Positions 50,303 to 62,420 of a DNA stretch of 64,000 bases are shown in pieces; the first letter of the stretch is position 1; each line of letters starts with the position of its first letter. The notes under the pieces are model-generated. The model saw nothing but the letters and a program-made list of their open reading frames with translations, made no database searches and had not been told where the DNA came from. The stretch lies in the NCBI RefSeq assembly GCF_026914265.1, contig NC_069135.1, forward strand, positions 17,786,406 through 17,850,405, given 5' to 3'. This stretch comes from Mya arenaria (taxonomy: Eukaryota; Mollusca; Bivalvia; Myida; Myidae). Position numbers and translations under genes: made by a program.

Positions 50303-51189
50303 TACATTCGGTACATTGATTCGGTCCAATCTCTTTACTGGCTTTGAAATTGAACAAACACATCTTCCATCTCAAACATCAGTGAAAAACGCATTAGTAT
50401 GGTCAATTTCAATGTTTTTTTGTAGTGACTTTGTTAAACGAACAAATACTCGCTGCTTGCAAAGAGGAACAAGTACTTTGTATTTTATTATATGCTTGTT
50501 AAAGTACTCACATCATTATAATTCATATGTGCATATATTCACTCAGTTTTGCGTATTATTAAATTCATTGACAATCATAACTTGTGTTGCAATATTCCGG
50601 TTGCACTTTGTTTTTGTTGACATATCAGTTGCAAGCATATCTTCTTACAGTTCACTGGGTGGTACTAGGTAGTATTTTAGTTCAATTCGTTGTTTCGGCA
50701 CCATTCTACATGTTGTCACGGAGCGACAGGTCCGTGAGGTTGTACTCATCGGAATATGAAGAAAGACGTCCGACCTACATTGTATAAACTGTGATGTACC
50801 AGTTACTTAAAATGTATCTATTTGTAATCGACTAGCATATGTTTGTAAAGACATTGATTTGTATTACAGTGGGCTATTAAACAGATATTTATGTTGGGAT
50901 AATTTTTGTTTTGGTTTTTTTAATAAGAACAAATACAGACAAGACATAAACTCAGTGTCTTCATACATCGGTTATGGTTGTCCGAATTGTTTTGTTTTTT
51001 TAAAGTGATTTGTGATATAATTAAATACTGATAAAAAACAAGGTAGCTGAGGACATGATGGTCTTGACCAAGTAGTTCCGTATAACCGATTGTCTATGTT
51101 GAGGACTGCGCTAAAGGACCAAGACAACTCTTCATGTTTACTAAATTCATTGCAACTATCGATGATTGATATTTACCTTCTAAATTAAT
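50303..51189. other. 3' UTR and downstream of the USP gene
   Basis: No further gene. The short frames at 50274-50787 overlap the USP stop and have no motif. A TATTAAA-like signal lies near 50873; no classical AATAAA is close to the stop, so the 3' end is uncertain. Confidence 0.35.
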
Positions 51190-51390
51190 CAGGTATGTCA
51201 AGGTCGGGACCTAAAGTTTTTTTTCTGTAATGAATCTCAGGACAATTATCTATTAGAATGTGTTACGCTTTGATATCATAATTGTAAAAAAGTACCAAAA
51301 TGTAAAAAAAAAAAATGTGTCGGAGACCGGGATCGAACCGCGTCGCCAAAATTGTAGTTCAGAGTCTTACTCACTGCGCTACAAAGCTTA
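51190..51390 (-). mobile_element. tRNA-derived SINE
   Basis: On the minus strand the head (51388 to 51315) reads like a decayed tRNA: box A-like TGTAGCGCAGTGAGTAAGA and box B GGTTCGATCCC, then GGTCTCCGACACA and a T run. The arms do not pair well enough for a working tRNA. A unique body of roughly 110 bp follows. Its lower end is not sharply defined. Confidence 0.65.
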
Positions 51391-53432
51391 TTCTAATCGG
51401 GTGACATAATTAAGCTATACACCTACCTCGGTAATATCACGTGATAACACCGACTAGCCAATCACGCACAAGGAATGAATTCTACTTGGTAGACATACCC
51501 AGTAATCTTTTTTAATGGAAAAATACGAAATACCTGCTAAACTTAAATAAATTGTAAACTATGTGGTACTTCAGTTAGTAAGTTTCAATGCATTGTACAC
51601 ATAGATGCCAAGTTTATGTAAGTTTTCGACAATTTTTTTTTCGCTATTTTATCATACGTGAGACAGCCCCTATAAACTGATTCACAACTGCTTTTGAGGA
51701 TCGTTAATTTTAGATGAAAAGTTGACTGCAATATCTAACTTATGTTATGTTATGATTTTCGTTGAATAAAAAGGAGTTAGTATAAATAAAATAACAACAG
51801 TAAAACTGTCAATTTGATTATTATTGCAAACTGAGAAGTTCAATAAACACCTTTAAAAATTGTTTTAACATCAGTTGCAGTTGCTTACCTTTGATACAAA
51901 CTGAGTACCTCACGTTTGAAACAGCGACTTATGTCAATGATAATAATTTAATATTAAATTGATTGCACAATTAAATAAAGATTCATTTGAGAATGAACAT
52001 AGATTACCGTTTTTTATTAAGGAAATAGTAATTCTTTTTTCCAAGCATTTTCCTGAACATCAATGGTTGATCAATTGCTTTGGAATAAAACCATTACAAA
52101 CGAATGGAAACAAATACTCGAATAGAATATAATGCCATACTCTCTGATAAATATACGTTCAAACTGCCTGCCTTTGAAATACGACATTCCCGGTTTTGGC
52201 GGAACTGTCACACAACAGTCAATGTAAAATATGAACAACGTCTTCACTCTTCACATGGATAACGACTCGTCTACTAGCGAATCAGATAGTGCAAGAGATT
52301 AAATAAACCGTGAAACCAACTTAAACACTGTTGCTATTTTATTTTAAACCCATTTGTATGTTTTTATACTGTTGACTTTTGAATGATTTCATTCAGTAAA
52401 TTCCAACCAGTGTAATTTCATGTGCCCTTCAAGTGGCCTTTTTTGTTTTTATCTGGAACATAAATACGTTCATAAACGTTTTATAGTATGATTTCACTAA
52501 AACACGCATAAAAAATAACTTACTCATCCATTCATTTATCCATTTATTCATGATTTCAATCAGGAAACCAGACATATTGACAGTAGATAAAACAGTCTAC
52601 TGGTTCCGACTAAAAGTCCATCAGCAGGGAAATTTATCTCTTAGGATATTTTTCTATTCTTATACGTTGCGAAATGTTCTACAGCATGCTGTCCCCAAAT
52701 ACTATCAACATGGCGAAAAAATCATCTGTTACTTCCCATCCATAAGTATTTGAAAACTTGCTTATATCGTCTGCAACTTCTCTCCACTGATTGCGTAAAT
52801 CAACCTTCAACTTTAGGCAAAGGTCAAATACATTTCTACTGTGGTACTACCACTCTGAACAATGTGTTCATGACTGAAAATCAGAGAACAATTTAATTGT
52901 TTTAACATCTAACAATTAACACTTACCTGTAAAGAAAGTTTCACAGCCCTATAATCTCTCAAAGTAGAGCTTTAAATCTTCTTCTTCGGACCACATAGAG
53001 CTGGAAAGACTGTTTTTACATAAACCCTGCTTATATGTCGGAAGCGTCTGAACACTCAATTTTAGACTGGTAATAAGGAGCTTAAATCTTTAAGAGACTT
53101 CTGTCCATCGAACATCATATAGCAAGGCCGCAAGAACTACGATTCTATATCAATATGTTCAGAAACCTAGCCATTAACCTAACGCCTAAAACCGGTTTCA
53201 AAGAATAATTGTATCCACAAATTTTGCTAAACATCTCGCTGTAACTGTTCCGTAATTCCTTAGAACTTATTCAATGTTTGATAAGCAATCGAACACTCTT
53301 TTATCCGGAAAAGGGTTACAAAATGATGTTCAATTGTATGATGATATGGTGATGGTCAAGATCTATCCGATTATTGCTAAATATGGTAATGGTCAATGGG
53401 TTAACATAACTACGCGGCTAGTATAAAAACAG
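51391..53432. other. Intergenic, nothing recognised
   Basis: AT-rich, no coding frame with a motif; the 67-codon frame at 52550-52753 is unsupported. No repeats with a second copy in the window were noticed. Confidence 0.4.
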
Positions 53433-53657
53433 TTGTCGGCGTTATAGCCTTCGTCCGTCATCGGCGTCATAGCCTTCGTCTGTTGTAGGCGTCGAAGTCT
53501 GTGTCTTAGACTTGGTCCGTTGTCGGCGCCATAACCTTGATCAATTGTCGGCGATGAGCCTTGGTCCGTCATCGGCGTCATAGCATTGATCTGTTGTCGG
53601 CGTCATAGCCTTGGTCCTCTGTAGGCGTCGAAATCTGCGTCTTAGACTTGGCCCGTT
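53433..53657. repeat. Minisatellite of about 24 bp with a 138-bp higher-order period
   Basis: Units resemble TTGTCGGCGTCATAGCCTTG then GTCC, with variants. A distinctive phrase GTAGGCGTCGAA.TCTG.GTC followed by TTAGACTTGG occurs at about 53484 and 53621, showing a longer period of about 138 bp. The Asp/Pro/Thr-rich minus-strand frame is a by-product. Confidence 0.85.
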
Positions 53658-54569
53658 GTCTGTAATGCATTTGCATCAACATTAAAATATATACAGATGT
53701 ATGTCAGTGTTTGTTTACCCATGAAAAACTTGTGCTGTTCAGCTTGTCATTTTGTTATTTTATATCAACGTCAGTACAATTAGCTACGTTTTCAGATAGG
53801 GTTACTGAATTTTTTACACTTTACTCGTGATTTCCTTGTTCATAAAAATGTAGATTTTTTAATCTCTCAGGTACTGTTTAACCTCCACGCAGCTTAAAAC
53901 ACACCTTTAACATTTTGTTCCGTATTCTGCGATATCAGTTGGCGTATATTTCGATGTCTCTGTTACGAAAAAGAAACATAAAATGGCTTCCATAAATCAG
54001 AGAAAGTGATTGTTGTTCCGTCTCTTTGTAGACATTGAGAAAGGTCAGCCATTGGAAACGTTCTGGTCACGATGATATGTAATTATGGAAAATTCGGTTT
54101 ATAAGTCGTTCAATGTTTCTTTGTTTCTAAATCAATGCAGATGATGCCATTTGTTTTAAAAACATATGTGGTAACTACAGAACAATAGTTCTTGTTTTAG
54201 TTTGACAGGGCTATGGAATTTGAAAAATTCGTCATTAGCACTTACAATACAGATGTTTAATTCTTTGTGGTAAGCACACCATATCGATATTCATGATAAG
54301 GTCTAAAGAGTTCTAAAGGATATAGTAAATGATTAATTCAGTGCCAGCTGTTTGTTGTACCGATTGGAAACGTCTGAATCGATGCGCTGCTTTGATTACA
54401 TCATATTAGCATTGAGTGCATTTGAACTGCTGATTAACATGCTTCTAAATTATCCTGTAGGAATCCTTACAACATTCGTTATTCAACACACCGAGAAGGG
54501 AGTACAATATTTCAAATGTTGATTAAATTAATGTTGTTTTTTTCTGGTTGTTCGTACTAAAGAAATGAT

Positions 54570-54697
54570 ATAGAGGATATTTGTTTATTTCAGTGTAAGA
54601 TCGTATTTTATTTCACGAGTGTCATGGAAAATATAGTTATTCTATGATCACGAGTGAAATTGAATACGATATTACACTGAAATTAACACATTTTCTG
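54570..54697. mobile_element. Minimal palindromic MITE of the ATAGAGG family
   Basis: A 128-bp near-palindrome: ATAGAGGATATTTGTTTATT, CAGTGTAAGATCGTATTTTA and TTTCACGAGTG on the left are mirrored by CACGAGTGAAAT, GAATACGATATTACACTGAA on the right. The same ends bound the larger elements at 33492 and 41250, so this looks like the simplest form of the family. Confidence 0.75.
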
Positions 54698-54859
54698 TTT
54701 CTTTTATGCTTAGTTTCGGAGTTTTATTAGTGTTTTAATTTATTTGTTAATTACCCTCCTTTTTTGAAAAGAGTGTTTTTAACGCCGCTACCCATGGGAC
54801 GCCCCTCACACAAAATTATAGCTGTCAACTATTCTATTTCCGGTTTGTTGAGAAAACGT

Positions 54860-55370
54860 TCTCTGCTATTCATTCTCAGAGCGTTTTTGTTGGTAATAAA
54901 CTGGTTTCGGTTTTATATCGGTTTCACGAACTGTGTATTTGTTGTTACAGTTTCAAATAAAACCCAAACCAGTTTTATCGTTTTTTTAACGAAAACCGAA
55001 ACCGGTTCTTGAAACTATCGAAACCCCAACCGGAGGAGGTTTCATCGGTTCGTTCCATCCGAAAACTAGGTCACTTTGAAAAACAACATGGCTGACAGTA
55101 ATCAAACACGTGTGTTGAAACACATTTAATATAAAACAGACAAGCGACCATCTGCGGTATCATTGTTTTGAAGAAGTTCAGAAATAATGGCTACATGCAG
55201 TAGCCCCGCCATGCTGTTGAAACTGTACAAAAAACATGCAATTGTTATTTCAAACAAAACTATCAAAACCGGTTTCGAAACTGCTGAAACCGTTGAAACC
55301 AAAACTGAAACTGGTTTGATATCAACAAAAACGCCCTCACAGTTTATTATTCGCTCGTTTTTAGGTTCAA
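54860..55370. repeat. Inverted repeat region rich in AAACCGGTTT motifs
   Basis: GCGTTTTTGTTGGTAATAAA, CTGGTTTCGGTTTTATATCG on the left (about 54882-54925) pairs with the reverse complement of about 55285-55345 on the right. Many GAAACCG/CGGTTTC motifs lie between. Likely a fold-back or decayed DNA transposon; the frames inside have no known motif. Confidence 0.55.
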
Positions 55371-55799
55371 AATACATATGAACGATTTAATTTTTATTTA
55401 TGTTCGAATAGTTGTTTTCGTCTGTAATTTGGTAAGTATGAAAGCAAATGTTCGAACCTTCAGCTTCAAGATAAAAAAAAATGTTTGAAAAACGGGATGA
55501 CCGGTAATAGACGGTAAGTTGTTTATTTCCAAACATATAATTATTTAATTTATAAAACATTTTTTTTTAAATTTTAAACATTTTATTGCTAACATTTACT
55601 GGTAAAGTTAAGCGTTCTGTTTTAATTAAGGGGAAGTGACTACAAAGGAATTTAAAAGTTGTTTTGAAAGTTGATATTTTCACTCCTTATTTTGCAGTGA
55701 AAACATCAAAATAATTTTTCACTGTTGTTATTTCACTGTTAAAACCTCATATTTCATCGAAAAGCATGAAAGAACACATGTTATTTAATTCCTTCTTCT

Positions 55800-56019
55800 A
55801 CCAGGAACTACTATTGCAATTCACACTTATTTGCGACCTCTTCATCTTTACACATTTGCTCATTGGAACGAGCTTCCTGTACATGTCAGGGAATCAGATT
55901 CACTTACCATATTCAAACGCAGACTCTCTTCTCTTTATAACAGACCATATACTCCGTCATTTTACTACGTAGGCACGCGTAAGGACACACTTAATTATAC
56001 ACGCATTATGACCCATTGA
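55800..56019 (+). mobile_element. LINE fragment: C-terminal end of a non-LTR reverse transcriptase ORF
   Basis: The frame ending at 56019 reads HWNELPVHVRESDSLTIFKR then RLSSLYNRPYTPSFYY. WNxLPxxVRxxxSLxxFKxxL is the usual C-terminal signature of non-LTR (Jockey/CR1-like) reverse transcriptase ORFs. Upstream reverse-transcriptase motifs are absent, so the element is 5'-truncated. Following sequence to about 56140 may be its 3' UTR. Confidence 0.7.
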
Positions 56020-56049
56020 ATCACCCTTTTGGTTAAAAACATTCTTATT

Positions 56050-56935
56050 ACTTACCTTAAGTTCACATTGAAGCCGTATTTATCCCTTATTCATTCATGG
56101 TGTCTGCTTTTCTAAACCTGACTTTGCTAATTTTGACATGCATCCTTAAAGTGACATTGCATATATACTTATGAATAAAGCACTGTTCATTGTAAGGAAG
56201 CATGTCGCCTTAATTTCGTAAATCGTTTGTCAAAACGTTAAATATTTTACCTTCGTCGTCCATTTTTCGGTGTACAGAATCATAATAGTGGTTAAATCCA
56301 CCAACTGACTGGATTTTCAAAACAGTCGGAAAACAAAATGGCTACCTTTAAAAACATTTTCCAGCATATTTCTCATATAAGGCGAGTTCCGACAGCCAAG
56401 GAAAATGGCCCATTTCTCAAATCCTATATTAGGCGAGTTTTGTAGCGAATCGAAAAGGTGGAAACTCCTATTAGCCGAATTTTGTGATATTGGCCGAGTA
56501 TAGTCGATATTGAGCTAGTTCTGGCATATATTGTCTTAAACTGTCTGGTGTTGGTACAGCAATTGTCTCTGTATCTCGTCAAATACGTAATGGTTGATTA
56601 ATAATTGAAATTACTAGCCCATCAAATGCATCAACTACTTTGTACGGTTTGATATTAGAGTTGTGTTTAACCTGTTTGTGGATTTAATGACAATTGTGTT
56701 TTTGGAAACCGACAAAAATGGACGACGTAGGAAAAAAACAATCGTGACAACAATTTTTCACTTTTGACAAGCGGTTAACGAAATAATCACGACTGTACAG
56801 TGCAATCGGCTTGATTTATAAGTCTGTGCAAAGTCACTTTAAGGGATGCGTGTAAAATTCAGCAAAGACAAGTCTAGAAAAGCATAATCCATGATTTAAA
56901 GAGAGAAATGAGATCCAATAATAAGGTTAGGTAAG
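56050..56935. mobile_element. Long fold-back DNA element, about 0.7-0.9 kb
   Basis: Left and right arms match as inverted repeats in blocks: TGCTTTTCTA.AC.TG.CTTTGCT, GCATCC.TTAAAGTGAC.TTGC, CTTAT.AAT.AAGC, CGTTTGTCAAAA-like and CGTCGTCCATTTTT. Clear pairing spans about 56117-56872; weaker similarity extends the ends to about 56050 and 56935. The arms are roughly 170-250 bp. No transposase frame is present. Confidence 0.65.
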
Positions 56936-57544
56936 ATTGATTAATTGATTTACGATTTCTATTTTAATATGGAAGACAGTTCTGTTCACCTAGCAATGCA
57001 TCCAAGTCAGTGTCAAAGGAAATAAAGAGACAGGGAAAATCAGCTGTTGAGCATCATCAGTCCCATCTCAGACGACGATCTACAGAGGGCGTATGAGTTT
57101 GCAACAAGATTCAGAACAAGGTATGTATAACACCTTTGTCAATATATTAATATTATGAATAGTAGTAATAGTATTCATGATAGATCAACAAACTGTACGG
57201 TATAGATGACCCGATAACAATAACAAGCGCCCAATGAAGAGCCTGAGATTTTTTCTATAATATAGTTATATCAAATGAACACAACTGTCGACAATTTTCT
57301 AAAGGTGTTCCTGGAAGAGGACGGGGAGATCTTGCTGGATTAGCACATAAGGACATCGCTGTGAACACAGACGAGTAGTGAATGAAATATGTATTCATGA
57401 CGATGGATTTCCAGACAAAAACATCAGTACTGTTGACAATTAAAAGTGTTTTGAAGGGTTTATATATGACTTACAATGATATGTTGTTTAAAAGTTCAAA
57501 ATGTTTTTTTTTTTTATCCTAACTTTAGATAAAATAATTAAACA

Positions 57545-57945
57545 ATTGTTACACTTCAGTTCTGGTCGATATGGTGATTTATCGACCTGATAAACCGATG
57601 CCAACCTCGGGCTATGATCTCTCCATGGCCATTAAGCAGTATCACTATGACACGTATTATGAAAATATAGTGCTTTATCCACATCCAAATGCTCTATGAT
57701 CTATCCATGGCTAGTACGTAGTCGATATGGGGAGATGTGCCTATGTAAGAAGTAAGTAGTAGATATCATGCCGTTTAATGAAAGTATTTTTACAGTTGTC
57801 TAGCCAGTGCTTTCTTATGTATGCACATTGTTTACATATGACCTTACTACTGTTCAGAGATCCTAGTAAGACGGTATTTGTTGGCTTAAGGTCCGGACGT
57901 TGTTGATCGGCTTTTGAAGGAGCTCTTTATTGGTACAACAAGTTT
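57545..57945 (+). pseudogene. Remains of a USP gene (exon 2 and exon 3 relics)
   Basis: Two stretches resemble USP exon 2: one ends CTATGATCTCTCCATGGCC at about 57632, the other (about 57665-57716) has TTATCCACATCCAAATGCTC then TATGATCTATCCATGGCTAG before GTACGT. A third (57891-57934), after an AAG acceptor position, has GGTCCGGACGTTGTTGATCG then GCTTTTGAAGGAGCTC, close to exon 3 of the complete gene (about 5 differences in 36). Exons 1 and 4 are not seen and no frame spans the pieces, so this is a dead tandem copy. The doubled exon 2 suggests that more than one copy decayed here. Confidence 0.65.
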
Positions 57946-58124
57946 CAAGTTTCTGGTGTATTTACATCTTAGGCATATAATAAGATGAGATGATGACATA
58001 GAAACAAGCTTGAAACAGTTTCAACAAAACAGTAATACCTATATCAGTAATGGCATTATAATGAACACAGTGAAATAGAATCACATTCTTGGAAATGCCA
58101 TAGTGTGGATTGGTCTCTTTGAAA

Positions 58125-58265
58125 TAAGAAAAGGTGAAAGTGATCTAAGGTTGTGGGTTCTAGCCCCACCAGGGTCCTTTATCATGACCTCAGTAAAATA
58201 TATCCGTACTGGTTTTTACCCAGGACACAGACTCCAGATAGGTTCTATATGTCAGTAGCCTTTTG
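58125..58265 (+). mobile_element. SINE fragment with box B-like GGTTCTAGCCCC
   Basis: GATCTAAGGTTGTGGGTTCT, AGCCCCACCAGGG looks like the second half of a tRNA-derived SINE head, followed by a body with GACCTCAGTAAAA and GTACTGGTTTTTACCCAGGA. The 5' half of the head is not recognisable. It resembles molluscan SINEs from memory only. Confidence 0.5.
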
Positions 58266-59063
58266 TCGCAATATTGCTAAGATGAGTTGGCATTAGCTAG
58301 AATGTTTGCGGACTTGCATACAGTTTTATCATTTTTGTTGACATGTTTTGCTATCAGAATGTTTATTAGAAGTGATGAGAATTGCGTACCGAAAACAATA
58401 TTATTTTCTTTATTTCGTTACTACAATAAAAACACGTTTTATCAAATTGTATCGTATTATGAGATTGAATCCGTAAGTTTGAGTGAAGTCAAATATAATT
58501 GTTTTTAATTCAGAATAATTCTCTAATTTAGATCAAATTACATCTTACATAACATGACATGTTATTTTACAGATATATTTGTTTTAGGCTTCCTTTTACA
58601 AAAAAAAATCGATTGCATATCTATTAATTACCGTTTTGTGTTTGTTTATAAAGATAGACAAATTACTAAAATACATTAAAACTAATTGTTTAAGACCAAT
58701 ATATTGCGTACGGTAACTTTGAATGTGTGGGTTTATCCACAGCCCTTATATGAGGAAATGTGAGCTCTATGCGAAGCATGATCTTCCGGAAACAAGTACT
58801 ATTGGAAGACAAGTAAAGTTCTTTGTTGACACACTTCCCATTGAACTATATGGTTGGTTATTCCCCACCCGCCCAAATCCCACCCAACAGGACTGGGTTC
58901 ATGTGTAGCAGCCTGGAAAAAGCACTAGCCCGAATCAAGTTTCACTAGCCCGAACCAAAATAACTTTTTAACAGAGATATTTAATATATGTGTAAGCTAT
59001 AGATTGATTTCAGATAACCTAAAAATAGATTCTGCATATCATTAACTGACCACGTGTACTAGC

Positions 59064-60821
59064 TGGGGGCAAAACATTGCTGATAAGCCCCTCCAGGTTA
59101 ATACATTATATAGTACAATATAGTTCAATGGTCTAGTTTACATGATAGAACGTAATGGCAGACATCAATGATTTGAGTTATTTAAACACGTTGATTTGAT
59201 TATGCATGGAAATTATCTTCCAGTAATGTAGCAATATATATTCTGTTGGCGCAGGAACTTTTACCTGATCCTTACAAATTAACTGCAAGTATTAGGGAGT
59301 AAATCAAACAGTTTAGCAGTTCATGATCAGAGAGATAATGACTTTCTTGAAAGATTAACAATAAAACTAGTGTTTATGTCAGATATTATCCCAGGGATAA
59401 CAAAGAAAATTGAGTCAAACTATTTTCAGTATTTGTATTTTCATACAGTATATAATCAGAAAAGAGTGAAAATAAAAAATCGTAATTTTGGCAGTTTATA
59501 GCGATAAACATAAAATAAACAATTCAAACCACAAATATTTGCTTTGCGTTTCTTGTTAGATGTAAACACCTAATTTTATGCAATGATTGAAGGCATCAAA
59601 TTGTCATTCAATAAAGTAAGTTGATTAACAGGAATACTTGAGTCCAGTATAAGAAACTTCCTCATTCTCCCTATGACACGCTCAACATGTATTCTCACAT
59701 GTGACAATTTTCTGGACGGAAACAACAGAAAGTTGTTTTTTTGTCCGGTGAATGAAGGAATCCTAAGTACAGTGCCGGAGACTGCCATTTCCATGTGTGT
59801 GCTCTTGTTGTAAGATTATACGCGTGGGCCTTCAATTAGAAAATACAAAATAATTGATTATTGAAATCACTTTGTTATAACCAGGTTTAAATGCTTCCAG
59901 GTATATTTGATTGTGTCACCTCCCTCTCTGGCCAAACAATTAATTGTTTCAAACATTTAGCTAAAATTGGTACCCATGTGTTCCAAATTCGAGGAACTGT
60001 TGCCCCCAAAAGTGTTAAGCTATATGATATGTCTTTGTTTGAAAGACCTAATCCAATTTTCATTAGGACAATCAAGAGGTAGTCTTTAAGTGAAAGTCTT
60101 GCCAGTTTTTTTTTAAAGTGACAATCTGATTCAAAATCAATACATGCACATGTATAACAAACATAAATTTTGAGTGATTAACCTTTAACTTCTTACTAAA
60201 TGATGCATTTATGAAAAATATTCATAACTGATAACAATATTGTAACCGTGTATTTAATATCTGAAAACACCAAAATATTAAATGATTGGTGAGTGCTAAA
60301 AGATTCACTGCGATCTTCTTTTGTCTAATTAGGTAGAAATCCCGTGTTTTCTGCACCTTTCTTTCAAACTCAACTCAGTATCCTTCATAAGAACCATTGT
60401 TTTTGACATCTTTTTTTGGTATATCAAAACATTTATATTAATTGTGGTAAATCTTGTTTGGGAGTAAAAGTGCAACTTTAAGTACATAGGGTTCTTTCTG
60501 AGTATATATCCACAAAAATAAATCACGGGATATACATGTAAAAAATGTCACCTTGGTGTTGTCTATATTGTAATATGTTACTTCAGAATCTTTTTTTTTC
60601 TGTATTGTCTGCAACAGCCTACACATGTATTCAATGTGTCTACTAAATGGGTATTTAGGAAATCTGTGCAAAGATATTCCCTTTTCTTTCCAACAACACA
60701 TACACTATAAACCATTTCACCAATTTTACTTACAGAAAACATGAATAAACTGACCATACAAACAACAATGTATTGAATTTACTACTGGGGGCTTATCAGC
60801 AGCAGAGCGTTCTTGCCCCCA
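59064..60821 (-). mobile_element. PIF/Harbinger-type DNA transposon (ISL2EU-like), internally deleted, 1,758 bp
   Basis: Terminal inverted repeats of about 30 bp begin TGGGGGCAA.AAC and end CTGATAAGCCCC on both sides. On the minus strand, remnants of one transposase follow in order: a THAP-like zinc-finger start (about 60695-60560; CCWKEKGISLHRFPKYP), a helix-turn-helix segment (60075-59887; LGLSNKDISYSL, IWNTWVPILAKCLKQLIVWP) and the C-terminal part of a DDE_4 domain (59794-59576; LSHVRIHVERVIGRMRKFLI). Only about 90 bp separate the last two, so the roughly 100 residues with the first catalytic aspartates are missing. The copy cannot make a working transposase but its ends look usable if an enzyme were supplied in trans. 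No clear target-site duplication. Confidence 0.75.
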
Positions 60822-60900
60822 CTAAATAATTCATGAGCTGTTCAGTCAGCCATGGTCTTAGTGAAATCCATCTATAACACCAGTAAACTGTTTTCTCATT

Positions 60901-61616
60901 TTAATATCTACTGTATTCCAACAATGAAAACACAAGGTCTTCTGACATCTCGTAGTTGCTTTCTCCGTTACGATCGTCTCCATCATACATCATCTTCTCT
61001 GGCACCAGCGATGTCGTAGTTGACTAACAGTAATGCATGAAATGGCATAAAATTTATATTTCAAAATAACTGTTCAACCGAAAATAGTATTTAATAGTTA
61101 TTGTAAAATTCAGTACAAACAGTTATATTGTAACTGAGATCTTGTGTTTAATTGTGATACCTGGATTTCACTGGTACTTTGAGAGCTTGTGTCTGTCACC
61201 ACGTCTGCCTGGTCCATCTCATCTGCCTGGTTGAGATCAGAGTCTGCAAGGGTGATGACCTCCTTGTGTCTGGCAGGTTGCTTTATACGCTCTCCTACTC
61301 GTCTCTTCTGGGCAGATGGAGTAGAGGTCTGAAATTGTGAACATGAACATTGTATTAAACATGTAGATTATTGTTTGTCATGCTTTTGAATTCATATAGT
61401 TTCATATACATTTTAATGACTATATCAGTTCTTGCTTTATTTAACCTACCATCCATTCAGCAATGGCTGCTTCAGGGTCGAACTCCTCGATGATTGGAGA
61501 CATGATCTTGATAGCCATCAAATCATTCAGTCGAGTGTTTCCTTTTTAGCATCAGGCTTGTCACCAGGAGCCTTTCTTTTCGGGGTAGCTCCTTCGAAAT
61601 AACGTAGAAGCGACAT
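60901..61616 (-). pseudogene. Small three-exon gene of unknown function with one frameshift
   Basis: Exons 61450-61616, 61161-61328 and 60901-61023 have good GT..AG borders and, from the middle of exon 1 on, agree in phase 0. The product would be about 152 residues: MSLLRYFEGATPKRKAPGDK at the start, LNDLMAIKIMSPIIEEFDPE then AAIAEWM, a basic QKRRVGERIKQPARHKE, an acidic DSDLNQADEMDQADVVTD, and a tail ending LVFSLLEYSRY. Between KKE and LNDL one base is missing, so exon 1 runs into a stop as written; a sequencing error at the A-run is possible. MSLLRYF-type starts are known to me from zinc-finger/transposon-related proteins of molluscs, a weak lead. It stands 80 bp from the Harbinger end, same strand. 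Confidence 0.45.
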
Positions 61617-61959
61617 CGTTCAGTGTGAAGAAATGACAGCTACACGAATAGACTGTATCCCGTTCTCAATTTTTCAAGCGTCCCTCAAGTACACGAAATG
61701 TTACATTTTGAATAAGCGTTTATCGATCTGATGCGAATAGCGGTAAACCAGTCATAGTACAAGCGTCTATTCAGCGCATTTCAATAAGCGTCTAGGTAGC
61801 CTGTTGTAACAGATACGGATACCGATAGGTAAAACATTTCGGATAATTATTTTTTCGGGAAAAAATCACTCGACAGGGCGGGCTAGTGACTTGATTTTTT
61901 CAGTCGACTGAGCGGAAAACAGCTCGACTCGGTCGGTGGTCGAGTGGGTTACGTCGAAG

Positions 61960-62420
61960 ACTGCTATGTCAGATGAGTCACGCGCAACAACGCGCCATAT
62001 TTATTTCTTTTATTGTATGGTTCATGTAAAGTATATTATGCCATTTCAATAAAGCGCAATCAAATATATATGTATGCAAGACTTTTAATCACAATTGGAA
62101 ATAATAATCGTAAAAAGCGCGAGTTTTAGTTATTTAAAATTTCTGCGCTTTATGACGTCAGTAAACATCGCCGCACGCGCTTTTTGGTGAAATGTACTTA
62201 AGTTCGTTTTCTACGTCATTCTTTCCATAAATTGATCATTTTACATATGCCAGGAAAAATATCAATCATGTTTTTCCGGTACGGATCGAAAAATCCGACC
62301 CTCGGGCCCGCTGCGTGGCCGGTAACTCGGCAAGCCTCGTTACCGGCTTACGCGCGTGCTCTCGGTTAGGATTTTTTTTATCCGTACCGGAAACACATGA
62401 AAGATACTTATATTATTATA
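61960..62420 (-). mobile_element. Inverted partial copy of the TIR element (GC hairpin part)
   Basis: In reverse orientation this matches about 34497-34990: ATAAGTATCTTTC, the GC hairpin (62274-62392, TTCCGGTACGGATCG against TATCCGTACCGGAA), AAAAAGCGCGTGCGGCG, GACGTCATAAAGCGCAG, TTTTTACGATTATTATTTCC and GCGCGTGACTCATCT. It lacks the minisatellite and the outer ends. Divergence is much higher than between the two duplicated copies, so it is an older insertion. Confidence 0.7.

Noticed and set aside
51315-51388. Possible tRNA gene on the minus strand
   Set aside because: Box B is good, but the acceptor and anticodon arms do not pair properly and a SINE body and T run follow, so it is a SINE head.
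57000-57390. Possible exon-like stretches before the USP relics (Gln/His-rich and GVPGRGRGDLAG frames)
   Set aside because: A plausible donor-like GTATGT follows the first, but frames are short, no partner exon in phase was found and the products match nothing I know.
58723-58908. 61-codon plus-strand frame with PTRPNPTQQ
   Set aside because: No recognised domain and no splice partner; left as unassigned.
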